From: Lachnospiraceae bacterium
GTDB taxonomy: Bacteria > Bacillota > Clostridia > Lachnospirales > Lachnospiraceae
Direction: 5' to 3'
Assembly (NCBI GenBank): GCA_022794265.1
Contig: JAAWEK010000011.1
Span: forward strand, 152,695-216,694
DNA length: 64,000 nt
Of the stretch, positions 35,113-45,154 are shown in pieces. The position numbers and the translations under genes were made by a program. The notes under the pieces were generated by a model that did not search any database, had not been told where the DNA came from, and saw only the letters and a program-made list of their open reading frames with translations. Within the stretch, counting starts at the first letter, position 1. Every line of letters begins with the position of its first letter.

Positions 35113-36591
35113 CTATAACATATTCCGAATCAGACGGAATACTTTGGAGGTAATCTTAAAAATCCGTTTTTTGCTTTTGCTTATCGGAACGGCTTCCGTC
35201 TGACCATTTGATATATATGTTCCGTCTTCAGCCAGAACCAGAGAGTCCTGTTCCATCTCTTTAACGGCTTTTGTAACGATTTCATTAAAGCGTTCACTGT
35301 GAATGACCAGCATGGTTTCTGTATCCATATATGTGCTTCTCATATCCAGATTGTAAGAGCCGATGATACTGATATTATCATCAATCAGTACGGTTTTGCC
35401 ATGCATGGAGTAGTCTCCCTGATATTCATGAATCGTGATACCTGTTTTGAGTAAATCATATTTTGCAGAATAGTAGTCGGAAGAGGCCATAAAATTATCG
35501 CCTACCGCTACGGAATTCAACAGAACATCGTATTCTTCCAGATTATCGGATAACTCTTCCAGAGTCTGATACATGGCATGGCTGGGAACGGCATATGGGG
35601 TATGGATATATACCCGGTATTCCGCTGATTTCATTAATTCACTAAGCTGATACCAGAGCAGGGGTTCTTTGTTTTCTGCTTCGATAGGATTGGATATCAG
35701 TGTGATTTTATTGGTACCTGTGGTATGTTCTACATAATCATAGGAATCTTCGTCAAAAATATCGGGGGAATCCTTTAATAACTGTTCATAGGTTTGTTTT
35801 AGTGTTTCCTGCATTTGTTCATACCGGTCTTTATTTTTGGAAGATATTTTTGAATCAAATGTTTTGGAATATTGATAGTTCCAGACAGAATCAAAGTAGT
35901 CATAGACCTGATGAATGACACTGTCTTTGCCTCTGGGGCCGCCGGCATCCGTATTATAGACCAGTACATCCCGGTCATAGCTTAAATTATTCAGATTGGT
36001 CCTTCCAAGAAAATAGCTGGACGTATTTCTGCCGCCGAGAATCAGGTAGGTATCGTCTACCAGAATATATTTATCGTGCATACGGGCATTTAATGTCCAG
36101 GGAGTCAGCAGATTAATGGGATTATATATTTTAATCTGAATATTAGTATGGCAGGACAGGGTTTTATACAGCATGGAATCCTGCATATCCAGAAATCCGG
36201 TGCTTCCGTCTGCCAGAATCTGAACCTGTACGCCGTTATCGGCGGCGTTTAAAATGACGGAAAACAGCTTCATACAACAGGAATCATTTTTAAATGCGAA
36301 GGAGGATATGACGATTCGTTCTTTCGCTCGGGAAAGGATCCGTAGCCGCTCCACAAAAGCCTCATCCGGATCCTCCAGTAAACCGGCCCGGTCTACAGAA
36401 ATTCCGTCGAAATCATAAAAGTCATGAATATCAAACTGATTTATAAAATCCTGACTGACAGTTTTATGATAGGCATAGGGAAGTAATGCTCCCATTATGA
36501 TATAAAGGGAGCATATTAATATAGTAAATAGTAATATTTTAATTGTTCGTCCGAGATATTTTAATAATTTTTGTTTTGACATAGTTAACAC
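35113..36591 (-). CDS. Membrane-anchored phospholipase D-type (cardiolipin synthase-like) protein
   Basis: The 492-residue protein has an N-terminal membrane helix (about 16-38) and two HKD motifs: H172, K174, D179 in MHDKYILVDD followed by GGRN, and H397, K399, D404 in MHGKTVLIDD followed by GSYN. Two HKD motifs mark phospholipase D-superfamily phosphatidyltransferases; the layout suits a cardiolipin synthase-like enzyme acting at the membrane, though only one anchor helix is clear. It begins 7 bases after the LCP gene and is co-transcribed with it. The first start is GTG at 36591; ATG at 36582 is an alternative. Confidence 0.82.
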   Translation of the reverse strand: MLTMSKQKLLKYLGRTIKILLFTILICSLYIIMGALLPYAYHKTVSQDFINQFDIHDFYDFDGISVDRAGLLEDPDEAFVERLRILSRAKERIVISSFAFKNDSCCMKLFSVILNAADNGVQVQILADGSTGFLDMQDSMLYKTLSCHTNIQIKIYNPINLLTPWTLNARMHDKYILVDDTYLILGGRNTSSYFLGRTNLNNLSYDRDVLVYNTDAGGPRGKDSVIHQVYDYFDSVWNYQYSKTFDSKISSKNKDRYEQMQETLKQTYEQLLKDSPDIFDEDSYDYVEHTTGTNKITLISNPIEAENKEPLLWYQLSELMKSAEYRVYIHTPYAVPSHAMYQTLEELSDNLEEYDVLLNSVAVGDNFMASSDYYSAKYDLLKTGITIHEYQGDYSMHGKTVLIDDNISIIGSYNLDMRSTYMDTETMLVIHSERFNEIVTKAVKEMEQDSLVLAEDGTYISNGQTEAVPISKSKKRIFKITSKVFRLIRNML

Positions 36592-36598
36592 TGCTTAT

Positions 36599-37870
36599 TT
36601 AATTATTTGTGCCGGAACCGTTATTTAATCCGTGATCCGTCTGGTCCTGCGGGGTGGTTGTTTCCGGTTCTTCCACTCCCGTTTCGTCAATCAGGAAATC
36701 ATTAATCCGCTGTACCATTGGGGATGGCTGATAATTCACGGTGCCAAACATATATTCGTGTAATCGTACGACATTTTGTGATAAGCCGCATGGAACCACA
36801 TAACCATAGTATGGTTCTCCACGTTCCGGAGTATGGTTGTCAAATGGGAAACCGACAGTGCCTTTCAGGTTGCAGTCCAGTGCAACGGTCAGCAGGTCTT
36901 CTATTCTGTCCCAGGTCATGTTGGTGGCCAGTATTTTTTCGCCGTTAATATTATTCTTTTTGATTACTTCATCGGCACATTTGAGGATTTCGGATAATCC
37001 GGCATTCTTCGCATGAATCAAAATTTTATTTAATACATAACGCTGTCTTGCGGTACGACCGTAATCATCACGAAGAATTGTTCCGTCTTCGCATACGAAT
37101 TCCGTATAGCGGATACGGCAGTATGCTGTGGACTGAAGACCGTTTAAATGTACAAAACCGCTTTCGGTTACGTCCGGGGAATCCATACCGGTTATTTCCC
37201 GTGTTTCTACCAGATAGCCGTTAATCAGTTCCCGCTCCTCTTCCGAGATGGTTGCATCGATACCGCCCAGTGCATCGATAACAGTGGCAAGTCCCTTGAA
37301 ATTAACCAAAGCATATTCTGTGATATCCAGATCCAGGTTATTGTTAATCATGCTTAACGCACCTTCCACACCATTCTTGAAGAATGCAGAGTTGGCTTTT
37401 TCATAGGATATATCACCGTCGGCATCTACCACTCTCAGTAATGTATCACGATATAATGAAATCATGTTGATATCGTAGGTTTTATTATTAATACTGATAA
37501 TAATAATGGAGTCAGTATGGGTCTGGCTTTCAAATTCGCCGTCTCTCGGATCAATACCGAAAAATGCAATATTTGTATATCCGTCACCTAAATCCACTTT
37601 GTCAATCTTCTCTACATCAACGGTCTTGTCCATTACATTGTCTTCATAATCATCTTTATAAATATTCCGTAATATCTTTTGACCTGCAGGACATTTCATA
37701 AATACTTTGGTAACGTATGATTTTGAATTTGGCATTAGATACAGCGCCAGTCCCACTACTGCAACCAATACGATAAGCAGTTCTATAATCAGGAGAACCA
37801 TTTTGGTTCTTTTCTTTTTGCGCTTTTTTAACATTCGCTGCTGTTTCGGGGTTAATTGATTTCTGGACAT
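36599..37870 (-). CDS. LytR-CpsA-Psr (LCP) family cell-wall glycopolymer ligase
   Basis: The protein of 423 residues has a lysine/arginine-rich cytoplasmic tail, a membrane helix (about 24-44) and an extracellular LCP domain with FFGIDPRDGEFESQTHTDSIIIIS, the RDTLLRV arginine motif, GGIDATI and YCRIRYTE. LCP enzymes attach teichoic acid-like or capsular polymers from lipid carriers to peptidoglycan. ATG at 37870 with GGAGG five bases upstream is preferred over 37882. The PLD-type gene follows directly. The C-terminus is Thr/Gln/Asn-rich. Confidence 0.9.
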   Translation of the reverse strand: MSRNQLTPKQQRMLKKRKKKRTKMVLLIIELLIVLVAVVGLALYLMPNSKSYVTKVFMKCPAGQKILRNIYKDDYEDNVMDKTVDVEKIDKVDLGDGYTNIAFFGIDPRDGEFESQTHTDSIIIISINNKTYDINMISLYRDTLLRVVDADGDISYEKANSAFFKNGVEGALSMINNNLDLDITEYALVNFKGLATVIDALGGIDATISEEERELINGYLVETREITGMDSPDVTESGFVHLNGLQSTAYCRIRYTEFVCEDGTILRDDYGRTARQRYVLNKILIHAKNAGLSEILKCADEVIKKNNINGEKILATNMTWDRIEDLLTVALDCNLKGTVGFPFDNHTPERGEPYYGYVVPCGLSQNVVRLHEYMFGTVNYQPSPMVQRINDFLIDETGVEEPETTTPQDQTDHGLNNGSGTNN

Positions 37871-37983
37871 CTTATCCTCCATTCCGTTGTTCCGGTTTTT
37901 GCTGTTTTTTCCAATAATGTTATAGTATACTTGATATCGGTGATATTGTAAATATTCCGAATGTTAAATTATTGTAAAAAATA

Positions 37984-38886
37984 TCAATGCATATAGGATT
38001 CGGAAAAATTAAAGCCCGTAATCATGGATGTAACAGGGTCGTAATGCATTACTGCATTATTTTCAAGCATAATAATCAGAAGTTCATTGTCATTTTCGAT
38101 TAACTGATAGGAAGAATTTTGGGTGATATTTTCATTATCAGCGGATAAGTTTTCTTTTCCGGAGTTTTCAGAATCGTATTTATCTTTATTATAACTGTTA
38201 TTGATAAGAGAATAGGAATCATAGATGCCTCTCTGGGTGAAAATATCTGAATAAATGATTGCAATGGAATTGGTCTCATCCGAATTTATATAATTTGTTA
38301 AAAATTGCTTGGATCTGTCCATCTCCTCATCGGTCGGCAAGGTGTCTGATACCTGCTTTATTTCAAAAGACAGCAGACCGGTCTGGCTGAATGCAAACCG
38401 GAGATTATAGGTCTGGTCCGACAGTTTCAAATCTTTTGAATAGTAGAAGACAGGTTCGTTATTGACGGTTTTTACAAACAAATCCTTGGCTAAATTAGCA
38501 AAATCCATTCTATCATAGAGAGTGATATCTTCTTTGAAGAGGATTGTTGCCGTTTCTCCAGGTATCATCCGATAGAAATAATAGATAAGAGAATTATATA
38601 ATTCCCATGTGTCTATATAATATGAGGCGGGGACATCTTTTCCAATATAGTTCTGAAAGGAAACCATATCATAATAGTAGTTCCATGGATAGAGCTTTAA
38701 TTCGTCTTCGGACTGGGAATAAAAAACATAGGTTGTCAGATTATCCGTGGCTAAATAACTGATTTCTGTATCATTTCTCAGAAAGAAATCTCCGGCGAAA
38801 GCCAGGGCTTTATATCCGATGGTTATAATCAGTATAGTGGATAAGAGCGTAATAAGTATGGATAATTTTGAGGTTCTATTTTTCAT
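37984..38886 (-). CDS. Membrane-anchored extracytoplasmic protein of unknown function
   Basis: I do not recognise this protein of 300 residues. An N-terminal membrane helix (about 9-28) is followed by an extracellular region rich in Tyr, Asp and Asn with a low-complexity Asn/Ser/Glu stretch near 230-260. Its start overlaps the histidine kinase stop by 11 bases (ATG at 38886 with GGGAG upstream), so it is translationally coupled to the kinase. By position it may modulate the kinase's sensor domain, as YycH/YycI do for WalK, but no sequence similarity is evident. Confidence 0.6.
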   Translation of the reverse strand: MKNRTSKLSILITLLSTILIITIGYKALAFAGDFFLRNDTEISYLATDNLTTYVFYSQSEDELKLYPWNYYYDMVSFQNYIGKDVPASYYIDTWELYNSLIYYFYRMIPGETATILFKEDITLYDRMDFANLAKDLFVKTVNNEPVFYYSKDLKLSDQTYNLRFAFSQTGLLSFEIKQVSDTLPTDEEMDRSKQFLTNYINSDETNSIAIIYSDIFTQRGIYDSYSLINNSYNKDKYDSENSGKENLSADNENITQNSSYQLIENDNELLIIMLENNAVMHYDPVTSMITGFNFSESYMH

Positions 38887-40324
38887 GGATTTCATCTCCC
38901 GGGGTTAAAGTAATGGTGATTGTGGTTCCAGCGCCCAGTTTACTGCTGATATGAAAACCGGCGTTGTGAATCTCAGCAATTCGTTTACACAGGGCCAGTC
39001 CCAGACCTGCGCCGCCGGCTTTCCTGCTTCTGGCTTTATCCACCATGTAAAAAGGTTCCGTGATTTTATTTAATTCCTCTTTCGCAATACCAATGCCTTC
39101 GTCCCGGACGGTTATGGTAAACGATTGGGAAGAAGGCCCTCCGTCGGTTCCGGTCAGATAGATGTTTTTTCCGTTTTTGGAAGCTTTTATGGCATTATCA
39201 ATGAGATTCAGTATCATGGATTTAAAAAGTTCGCAGTCCACTGTGAGAAGGCGTTCATCACATTCTGTAATCAGAGTTATATTATTTTTATCCAATATAG
39301 GTTTTAAGACCAGTTGAATCTGATTCATTAATTCACCGGAAGAAATAGAAACGAATTCTAAATTAGTCTCCCCCACGGTAATCAGTTCCATTAGTTTGCC
39401 GGATAAATTCTTTAATCTTTTTGCCTCTTCAAAAATAATTCCGCTGTACTCGGACAGTTCTTTTGGCGTGATATTTCTTTTTATCCGTATAATGTCTGCA
39501 AATCCCAATATAGAAGTGAGAGGGGTTTTCATTTCATGGGTCAGATTGTTGATAAACTGCCGCCGGTTTTCGGCTGTTTCTGATAAAAGTGTAATGTTTT
39601 CCTCAACGGAATCCGCCATGATATTCATATTTTCCGCCAGTTCGGACAGTTCATCCCGTCCTTTGACAGGGATTCTCTCGGAGTAATCGCCGCCGGCAAT
39701 CCGCTTGGTGGCACGGTTCAGCTTTGTCAGGGGAACCATAAGCAGTTTGATTAGCACAAGAAGAAACAGGGCGCTTTCCAGAGATATGGATATGGTAAAC
39801 CATTTTGTAAAATCCAGCTGCTTCTCATATATGGTGTAGATTTCCGATATATCCGTGGAACTGATAAAGATATAATCCTGCTGTTCCAGTGAAATAGAAG
39901 AACCAATGAGCAGCCAGTGGCGGTTTTCGGAGCGGACAATCTGTCTGTGGGTTTTTTTGGATGTATTAATTGCGTTATAGAATTCGTCACTTATTTTGAT
40001 TACCATATTGTGATACTGGACCTGGCCTTCTTCGTCATAAAGAGCAATGGTAGTTTTTTCCTTGGAGTCGGTAGCTGCCATAATATCCCGAAACACCTCC
40101 AGTATCTGGGAGGGCAGTAGCAGTACCGCATTCTGCTTTCTCCGTTCGGTTAAGATACGGTTTTTGATATTCGATATCAGATACTCGTGCTCGGATAAAG
40201 TATTGTTAATCTGACGGTCAATGGAAATATCATAGTTATTTTTCAGTATTATAATACTGGTGGAACTTACGGCCACCATTACGATAATCAGGGTCCATAT
40301 AAAGGTTTTTTGCCAGAGTTTCAT
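38876..40324 (-). CDS. Sensor histidine kinase
   Basis: A kinase of 482 residues with two membrane helices (about 5-26 and 176-197) around an extracellular sensor, then HAMP, the phospho-accepting His (263) in NLTHEMKTPLTS, the N box LNLIDNAIKAS, and ATP-lid motifs DEGIGIA and GGAGLGLALCKR. ATG at 40324 with GAGGA upstream is preferred to 40336. It follows the response regulator by 44 bases. The stimulus is unknown; the downstream LCP and PLD genes and the divergent amidase suggest envelope control. Confidence 0.92.
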   Translation of the reverse strand: MKLWQKTFIWTLIIVMVAVSSTSIIILKNNYDISIDRQINNTLSEHEYLISNIKNRILTERRKQNAVLLLPSQILEVFRDIMAATDSKEKTTIALYDEEGQVQYHNMVIKISDEFYNAINTSKKTHRQIVRSENRHWLLIGSSISLEQQDYIFISSTDISEIYTIYEKQLDFTKWFTISISLESALFLLVLIKLLMVPLTKLNRATKRIAGGDYSERIPVKGRDELSELAENMNIMADSVEENITLLSETAENRRQFINNLTHEMKTPLTSILGFADIIRIKRNITPKELSEYSGIIFEEAKRLKNLSGKLMELITVGETNLEFVSISSGELMNQIQLVLKPILDKNNITLITECDERLLTVDCELFKSMILNLIDNAIKASKNGKNIYLTGTDGGPSSQSFTITVRDEGIGIAKEELNKITEPFYMVDKARSRKAGGAGLGLALCKRIAEIHNAGFHISSKLGAGTTITITLTPGDEIHEK

Positions 40325-40368
40325 GGGATTCCTCATTTCTGTTTGATGATATCCGGAGGAGGCTAAGG

Positions 40369-41025
40369 TTAAAACTTCTTATTTAAACGGTATCCTAATT
40401 TCGGCAGGGTTACCAGCTTGTCTTTCAGCCCCAGTTTCTTTCGGAGCTGCTGAATGTGTATATCGACCGTACGGGACTCGCCTTCAAATTCATAACCCCA
40501 GATGGCGGATAAAAGTCTTGCACGGGTTATGGCCACATCCGGGTGTTTGATAAAAAATATGAGCAGTTCAAATTCTTTTGGTGTCAGGCTGACATATTCG
40601 TCGCCGCGCCGGCAGCTATGTTCCTCTGTATCAATAAGGATATCATCATAGGACAGAATATAGTCTTCCTTATTATATCTGCGCAGAACCACTTCTATTC
40701 TGGCAAGCAGCTCCATAGCTTCAAAGGGTTTTACAATATAGTCTTCAGCTCCCAGTTTTAATCCATTCACTTTATCCATAACTTCATTTTTTGCTGTAAT
40801 AAAAATAACCGGAGTATCATTATTTTTTTTGGAAATAATATCGAAACCGTCCATGCCTGGAAGCATCACATCCAGAAGAATTAAATCAAAATTATCGGAA
40901 TTAATCAGTTCCAGAGCCTGAATACCGTCATGGCAGACTTTTGAAGAATAACCGCCAATCTCCACGGTAGCCTGAATCATTTTGGCAATATTTATATCAT
41001 CTTCTACAACTAAAATCTTAATCAT
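40369..41025 (-). CDS. OmpR-family response regulator
   Basis: A 218-residue regulator with a receiver domain (acidic pair D9-D10, phospho-acceptor D52 in LILLDVMLPG, conserved Lys in FITAKNE) and a C-terminal winged helix (RRGDEYVSLTPKEFELL, RTVDIHIQQLRKKLG, GYRLN). It is the partner of the adjacent kinase and first in a three-gene operon. GGAAAGG precedes the ATG. Its targets are unknown. Confidence 0.93.
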   Translation of the reverse strand: MIKILVVEDDINIAKMIQATVEIGGYSSKVCHDGIQALELINSDNFDLILLDVMLPGMDGFDIISKKNNDTPVIFITAKNEVMDKVNGLKLGAEDYIVKPFEAMELLARIEVVLRRYNKEDYILSYDDILIDTEEHSCRRGDEYVSLTPKEFELLIFFIKHPDVAITRARLLSAIWGYEFEGESRTVDIHIQQLRKKLGLKDKLVTLPKLGYRLNKKF

Positions 41026-41254
41026 AAAAATACCTTTCCTTTAAATTGGGTTATTGGTATTTCTATTTTATATTTATTCTTTGAGATTGTATAGAAGTAA
41101 ATTGTAAATATTTCGTAAAAACAGTATTGAAATTAATGTTTGCATCTTTTTTACATTTTCATGAATACTTCTTTGTATGTTATACCTTACAATTTTAATC
41201 AGATAAAGGTATAACTAAATCGCAATAGCGGATGTTTAAAGGAGATGGCAAAGG

Positions 41255-42088
41255 ATGAATCAAAAGAGATATAATCAGATCAGAAGAAGACGGAAGAGGA
41301 TAATCAAAAGAATAGCGTTTGCGGCTAATTTTATGGTTATGGCTATAATGGTTATATTGCTGGTGTATCTGGGAAATGAAAAAAGCAGTAAGAGCGGAAT
41401 GGGCAGCAGCCGCATCAGTGAGGAAAACGTAAATATAGAAAACTCTCAAAAGACCGTTGAGCAGCAGTCGATAATTTCACCAGAACAGGTTTCGGAGTTT
41501 GCAAGACCTTTTTTGGATAAAATGGATAAGTGCAAAAAATATGTAGTCTGTCTGGATGCGGGACACGGTGGAGATGACGTAGGGGCGGAAGGGCGATCGG
41601 GGCAGTATGAAAAAGAAGAGACGTTAAAGCTGGCGTTGATGGTAAAGGAATATCTGGAATCCGCCGGCGTAACGGTGGTCATGACAAGGAAAACGGATAA
41701 AAAAGTGAGTCTGGCAGAGCGAAGGGAAATTGCAGAAAACTGCAATGCGGACCTTCTGTTATCTCTTCACAGAAATATATATGAAGGAACGGAAGATGTA
41801 AATGGTATTGAAGCCTGGATTAATAATTCCCGTCCGGCTGATGCCAAAAAGATTTCGGAACGTATACTGAATTGTGTGGAACAGGAAGTGCCAGGTGTGA
41901 AAAACAGGGGTGTAAAATGGGGAACCATGGATAATGTCAATGAAAATTATGGTGTCAATAAAGTTTCCATGGCTAGTCTGATTCTGGAGACCGGATTTAT
42001 GAGCAGTGTCCGTGACAGTAAACTGTTTGAGGATTATCTGGATGAATATGCGAAAGGAATTGCGAAAGGAGTATTGGAAAGTATTTAA
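41255..42088 (+). CDS. Membrane-anchored N-acetylmuramoyl-L-alanine amidase
   Basis: The 277-residue protein has a basic tail, a membrane helix (about 22-40), a linker to 95, and an Amidase_3 zinc domain with H104 in LDAGHGG, E122 in YEKEETL, H172 in LSLHRN and the C-terminal ILETGF glutamate. It cleaves the bond between muramic acid and the stem peptide during division or sporulation. It is divergent from the two-component operon across a 229-base gap, which may place both under common control. GGAG-type sites precede the ATG. Confidence 0.9.
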   Translation: MNQKRYNQIRRRRKRIIKRIAFAANFMVMAIMVILLVYLGNEKSSKSGMGSSRISEENVNIENSQKTVEQQSIISPEQVSEFARPFLDKMDKCKKYVVCLDAGHGGDDVGAEGRSGQYEKEETLKLALMVKEYLESAGVTVVMTRKTDKKVSLAERREIAENCNADLLLSLHRNIYEGTEDVNGIEAWINNSRPADAKKISERILNCVEQEVPGVKNRGVKWGTMDNVNENYGVNKVSMASLILETGFMSSVRDSKLFEDYLDEYAKGIAKGVLESI

Positions 42089-42103
42089 TTATATAACTGA
42101 TAT

Positions 42104-42152
42104 AAACGCACATCATATAACGGAATGGGTTGTTATATGATGTGTGTTTTAT
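42104..42152 (+). terminator. Terminator of the amidase gene
   Basis: AAACGCACATCATATAAC at 42104-42121 pairs with GTTATATGATGTGTGTTT at 42132-42149 with one wobble, then T-rich sequence. Confidence 0.75.
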
Positions 42153-42245
42153 TCTGTTGATTTTTTAATAATTTAGTGCTACTATAACAATGATTAGTTA
42201 TTTTTTTAACAGATAAACAAAATTTAATACATTTAGAGGTGTAAT

Positions 42246-43163
42246 ATGAGCAGGAAATTTGATGATTTGATTTCAAAAGTGAACAGTTGTAGTACAAAAA
42301 CAGTAGCGGTTGCAGTGGCACAAGATGCACCTGTATTAGAGGCAGTAAAAGCAGCCAAAGAACGGAAGATAGCCAACGCCATTCTGGTAGGTGATGAAGC
42401 AAAGATAAAAGAAATAGCAGCGGATTTGGATATGGATTTATCAGAATATGAGATAATCAATGAGACTGACGATTACGAAGCTGCACTAAAAGCAGTAAAA
42501 CTGGTACATGACGGAAAAGCTGATATGTATATGAAAGGATTGATTGACACAAAATCTTTCTTAAAGAGCGTGCTGGATAAGGAAGCCGGTCTTCGGAACA
42601 ACCGTCCGTTATCCCATGTCTGCGTATTTGAAATAGAAGGAGTTGACAAGCTGTTATTCTTAACAGACGTGGCGTTTATGACTTATCCTACATTGGAGGA
42701 CAAGGTCAGCATTATTGAAAATACAGTTGAAATCTGTAATGCCTGTGGTATAGATATGCCGAAGGTAGCGCCGCTGGCGGCTGTAGAAGTTGTTAATCCG
42801 AAAATGCAGGCAACCGTGGATGCCGCAGAGCTGACTAAGATGTGTGAGGAAGGAAAGATTCCGGGTTGTATCGTTGACGGACCGCTTTCCATGGACCTGG
42901 CAATCTGTCCGGAAGCCGCAGCCCATAAAGGAGCAGAAAACAGAAAAATCGTAGGAGATGCGGATATTCTCTTATTCCCGGATATCCATGCGGGAAATCT
43001 GGTATATAAAACCCTTGTACATACTGCAAAGGTTAAAAACGGCAATATTATTACGGGAACAAAAGCGCCTGTAATTCTTACATCACGTTCCGATGATTTT
43101 GAGACAAAAGTAAATTCCATTGCACTGGGTTCTGTAGTTGCGGAAGCATTACGAAACAAATAA
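42246..43163 (+). CDS. ptb: Phosphate butyryltransferase
   Basis: The 305-residue enzyme of the phosphate acetyl/butyryltransferase family converts butyryl-CoA and phosphate to butyryl phosphate. Motifs include AILVGDE, ADMYMKGLIDTKSFLKSVLD, PLSHVCVFE, KVAPLAAVEVVNP and DILLFPDIHAGNLVYKTL. The butyryl rather than acetyl assignment rests on size and on the butyrate kinase gene directly downstream. With buk it yields butyrate plus ATP. The genes for butyryl-CoA synthesis are not in the window. Confidence 0.92.
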   Translation: MSRKFDDLISKVNSCSTKTVAVAVAQDAPVLEAVKAAKERKIANAILVGDEAKIKEIAADLDMDLSEYEIINETDDYEAALKAVKLVHDGKADMYMKGLIDTKSFLKSVLDKEAGLRNNRPLSHVCVFEIEGVDKLLFLTDVAFMTYPTLEDKVSIIENTVEICNACGIDMPKVAPLAAVEVVNPKMQATVDAAELTKMCEEGKIPGCIVDGPLSMDLAICPEAAAHKGAENRKIVGDADILLFPDIHAGNLVYKTLVHTAKVKNGNIITGTKAPVILTSRSDDFETKVNSIALGSVVAEALRNK

Positions 43164-43195
43164 GATGATTTGTATGCCTGAAGTCCCAAGTCATT

Positions 43196-43234
43196 GAAAC
43201 TACTGACCTGTGACTATGCGTTTGGCAATTACCT
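43196..43234 (+). repeat. Dispersed 39-bp intergenic repeat, copy 2
   Basis: Second copy of the element at 7310-7348 (32/39 identical). It lies 33 bases after the ptb stop, in the 102-base ptb-buk gap. The outer inverted repeat is weaker here. Confidence 0.6.
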
Positions 43235-43265
43235 AAAATTATGATTATGGAGAAAGGATAGTATT

Positions 43266-44330
43266 ATGTCAGTGAAAAGTTTAATTATTAATCCGGGTTC
43301 TACTTCTACGAAAATTGGTGTTTTTGAAGATGAAAACTTACTATTTGAAGAAACCCTGAGACATTCTACAGAAGAAATTTCAAAGTATGCATGTATTGTT
43401 GACCAGAAGGATTTTCGTAAGAATATTATTCTGGACCTGATGAAGGAAAAGGATTTTGATATTCACACCCTGGACGTGGTGGTTGGCCGTGGCGGTCTGC
43501 TGAAACCGATTCCGGGAGGTACTTATGAAGTAAGTGATGAACTGCTGGCAGATTTAAAGGCAGGGGTTCAGGGAGAACACGCTTCTAATCTCGGCGGAAT
43601 CCTGGCACGGGAGATAGCTGAAGAAATCGGCGTAAAGTCCTATATTGTGGACCCGGTTGTGGTGGATGAATTGATGCCGGAAGCAAGATATTCCGGTGTT
43701 CCGGAAATTCCGCGTATCAGTATTTTTCATGCGCTGAACCAGAAGGCGGTTGCCAAGAGATACGCCAAAGAAAACGGGAAAGCATATGAGGACCTAAATC
43801 TGATTGTTGTGCATATGGGAGGCGGCGTATCCGTTGGAGCCCATTTAAAAGGCAAAGTTATCGATGTATTTAATGCATTGGACGGAGACGGAGCATTTTC
43901 ACCGGAGCGCGCAGGCGGAGTGCCTACCGGCGGGTTGATTAAAATGTGTTTCTCGGGAAAATATACGGAGAAAGAAGTGTATAAGAAGTTTGTAGGAAAC
44001 GGCGGTCTCAACGCATATCTGAATACCAATGATATGAGAGATGTTATGAAAATGGCGGAAACGGACGACCATGCCAGGGAAATCAGAGATGCATTTATGC
44101 TGCAGGTAAGCAAAGATATCGGCTCCATGGCCTGTGTATTAAAGGGCAAAGTGGATGCCATCATTGTAACCGGCGGTATTGCATACAATGAACATATAGT
44201 ATCAGGACTGAAAGAAGCAGCGGAATGGATTGCACCGTTTACGGTATATCCGGGAGAAGATGAACTGCTGGCGCTGGCACAGGGAGCTCTTCGTGTGATG
44301 AACGGTGAAGAAAAGGCAATGGAATATTAA
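43266..44330 (+). CDS. buk: Butyrate kinase
   Basis: The 354-residue acetate/butyrate kinase family enzyme converts butyryl phosphate and ADP to butyrate and [16 protein letters not shown] at the N-terminus, [28 protein letters not shown] and the [16 protein letters not shown] motif are butyrate-kinase specific. GGAGAAAGGA precedes the ATG. It forms an operon with ptb, marking the kinase route of butyrate formation, and ends in a strong hairpin. Confidence 0.95.
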   Translation: MSVKSLIINPGSTSTKIGVFEDENLLFEETLRHSTEEISKYACIVDQKDFRKNIILDLMKEKDFDIHTLDVVVGRGGLLKPIPGGTYEVSDELLADLKAGVQGEHASNLGGILAREIAEEIGVKSYIVDPVVVDELMPEARYSGVPEIPRISIFHALNQKAVAKRYAKENGKAYEDLNLIVVHMGGGVSVGAHLKGKVIDVFNALDGDGAFSPERAGGVPTGGLIKMCFSGKYTEKEVYKKFVGNGGLNAYLNTNDMRDVMKMAETDDHAREIRDAFMLQVSKDIGSMACVLKGKVDAIIVTGGIAYNEHIVSGLKEAAEWIAPFTVYPGEDELLALAQGALRVMNGEEKAMEY

Positions 44331-44344
44331 TTCTTAGTGGAAGG

Positions 44345-44394
44345 AATCAGGCTCATTTGTACGACCAATACGAACAAATGAGCCTGATTTGTCA
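44345..44394 (+). terminator. Terminator of ptb-buk
   Basis: AATCAGGCTCATTTGT at 44345-44360 pairs perfectly with ACAAATGAGCCTGATT at 44374-44389, followed by a short T run. Confidence 0.65.
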
Positions 44395-44429
44395 GCAACA
44401 AATACCATGGAAAGGAATATTACCGGAAA

Positions 44430-45077
44430 ATGAAGATTGTATTTTTTGATTTAGATGGAACCATAACCGACCCCAAAGAAGGCATAACGAAATCTGTGGC
44501 TTATGCCCTTGACAAATACGGAATACATGTGGAAGATTTAGATTCCCTCTGTCCGTTTATCGGTCCGCCCCTTCATGTTTCCTTTCAGGAGTTTTATGGA
44601 TTTGATACCGAAAAATCCATGGAGGCCGTGAAGTATTACCGGGAATATTACAGGGAGAAAGGTATTTTTGAATGTTACTTATATGAAGGAATACCGGAAC
44701 TGCTGGGACATTTGAAGGAACATGGGGTTAAAGTGGTACTTGCAACATCTAAACCAACGGAATTTGCGAAACAATTGTTAGAGCATTTTGATATTATGAA
44801 ATATTTTGATTATGTTTCGGGAAGTACCATGGATGGCAGCAGAGTAGAAAAGGCAGATATTCTCCGCCATGCACTGCAGAGGTATGATGATGTATCGAAA
44901 GATGACATGATTATGATTGGTGACCGGAAGTTTGATTATATCGGCGCTGCTGAAATGGGTATTCGTTGTATTCTGATAGAATATGGATATGGAGAGTTAT
45001 GGGAATTGGAAGCATGTAAGCCCTTTGCAATTAAGAAAACAGTAAAAGAGGTCCAAAATTTTCTTGACAGTATTTAA
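44430..45077 (+). CDS. HAD-superfamily phosphatase (phosphoglycolate phosphatase-like)
   Basis: The 215-residue protein has HAD motif I FFDLDGTITDP, a helical cap (about 15-80), motif II ATSKPTEFA, the motif III lysine region and motif IV MIGDRKFDYIGA. Size and motifs fit the Gph/PpaX group of small-molecule phosphatases. The 5'-nucleotidase-type YjjG-like relatives cannot be excluded. It lies alone between the buk terminator and ilvE. Confidence 0.82.
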   Translation: MKIVFFDLDGTITDPKEGITKSVAYALDKYGIHVEDLDSLCPFIGPPLHVSFQEFYGFDTEKSMEAVKYYREYYREKGIFECYLYEGIPELLGHLKEHGVKVVLATSKPTEFAKQLLEHFDIMKYFDYVSGSTMDGSRVEKADILRHALQRYDDVSKDDMIMIGDRKFDYIGAAEMGIRCILIEYGYGELWELEACKPFAIKKTVKEVQNFLDSI

Positions 45078-45154
45078 AAGCGGGGGTAAACTAATCAGAA
45101 AAGATTCAACGATGCGTTATATATTTGCAGATGAACGAAAGGAAGTAATTTGTT

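Noticed and set aside
45078-45154. T-box or attenuator upstream of ilvE (and at 10151-10261 before asnS)
   Set aside because: Neither leader has a specifier stem, T-box sequence or terminator/antiterminator pair.
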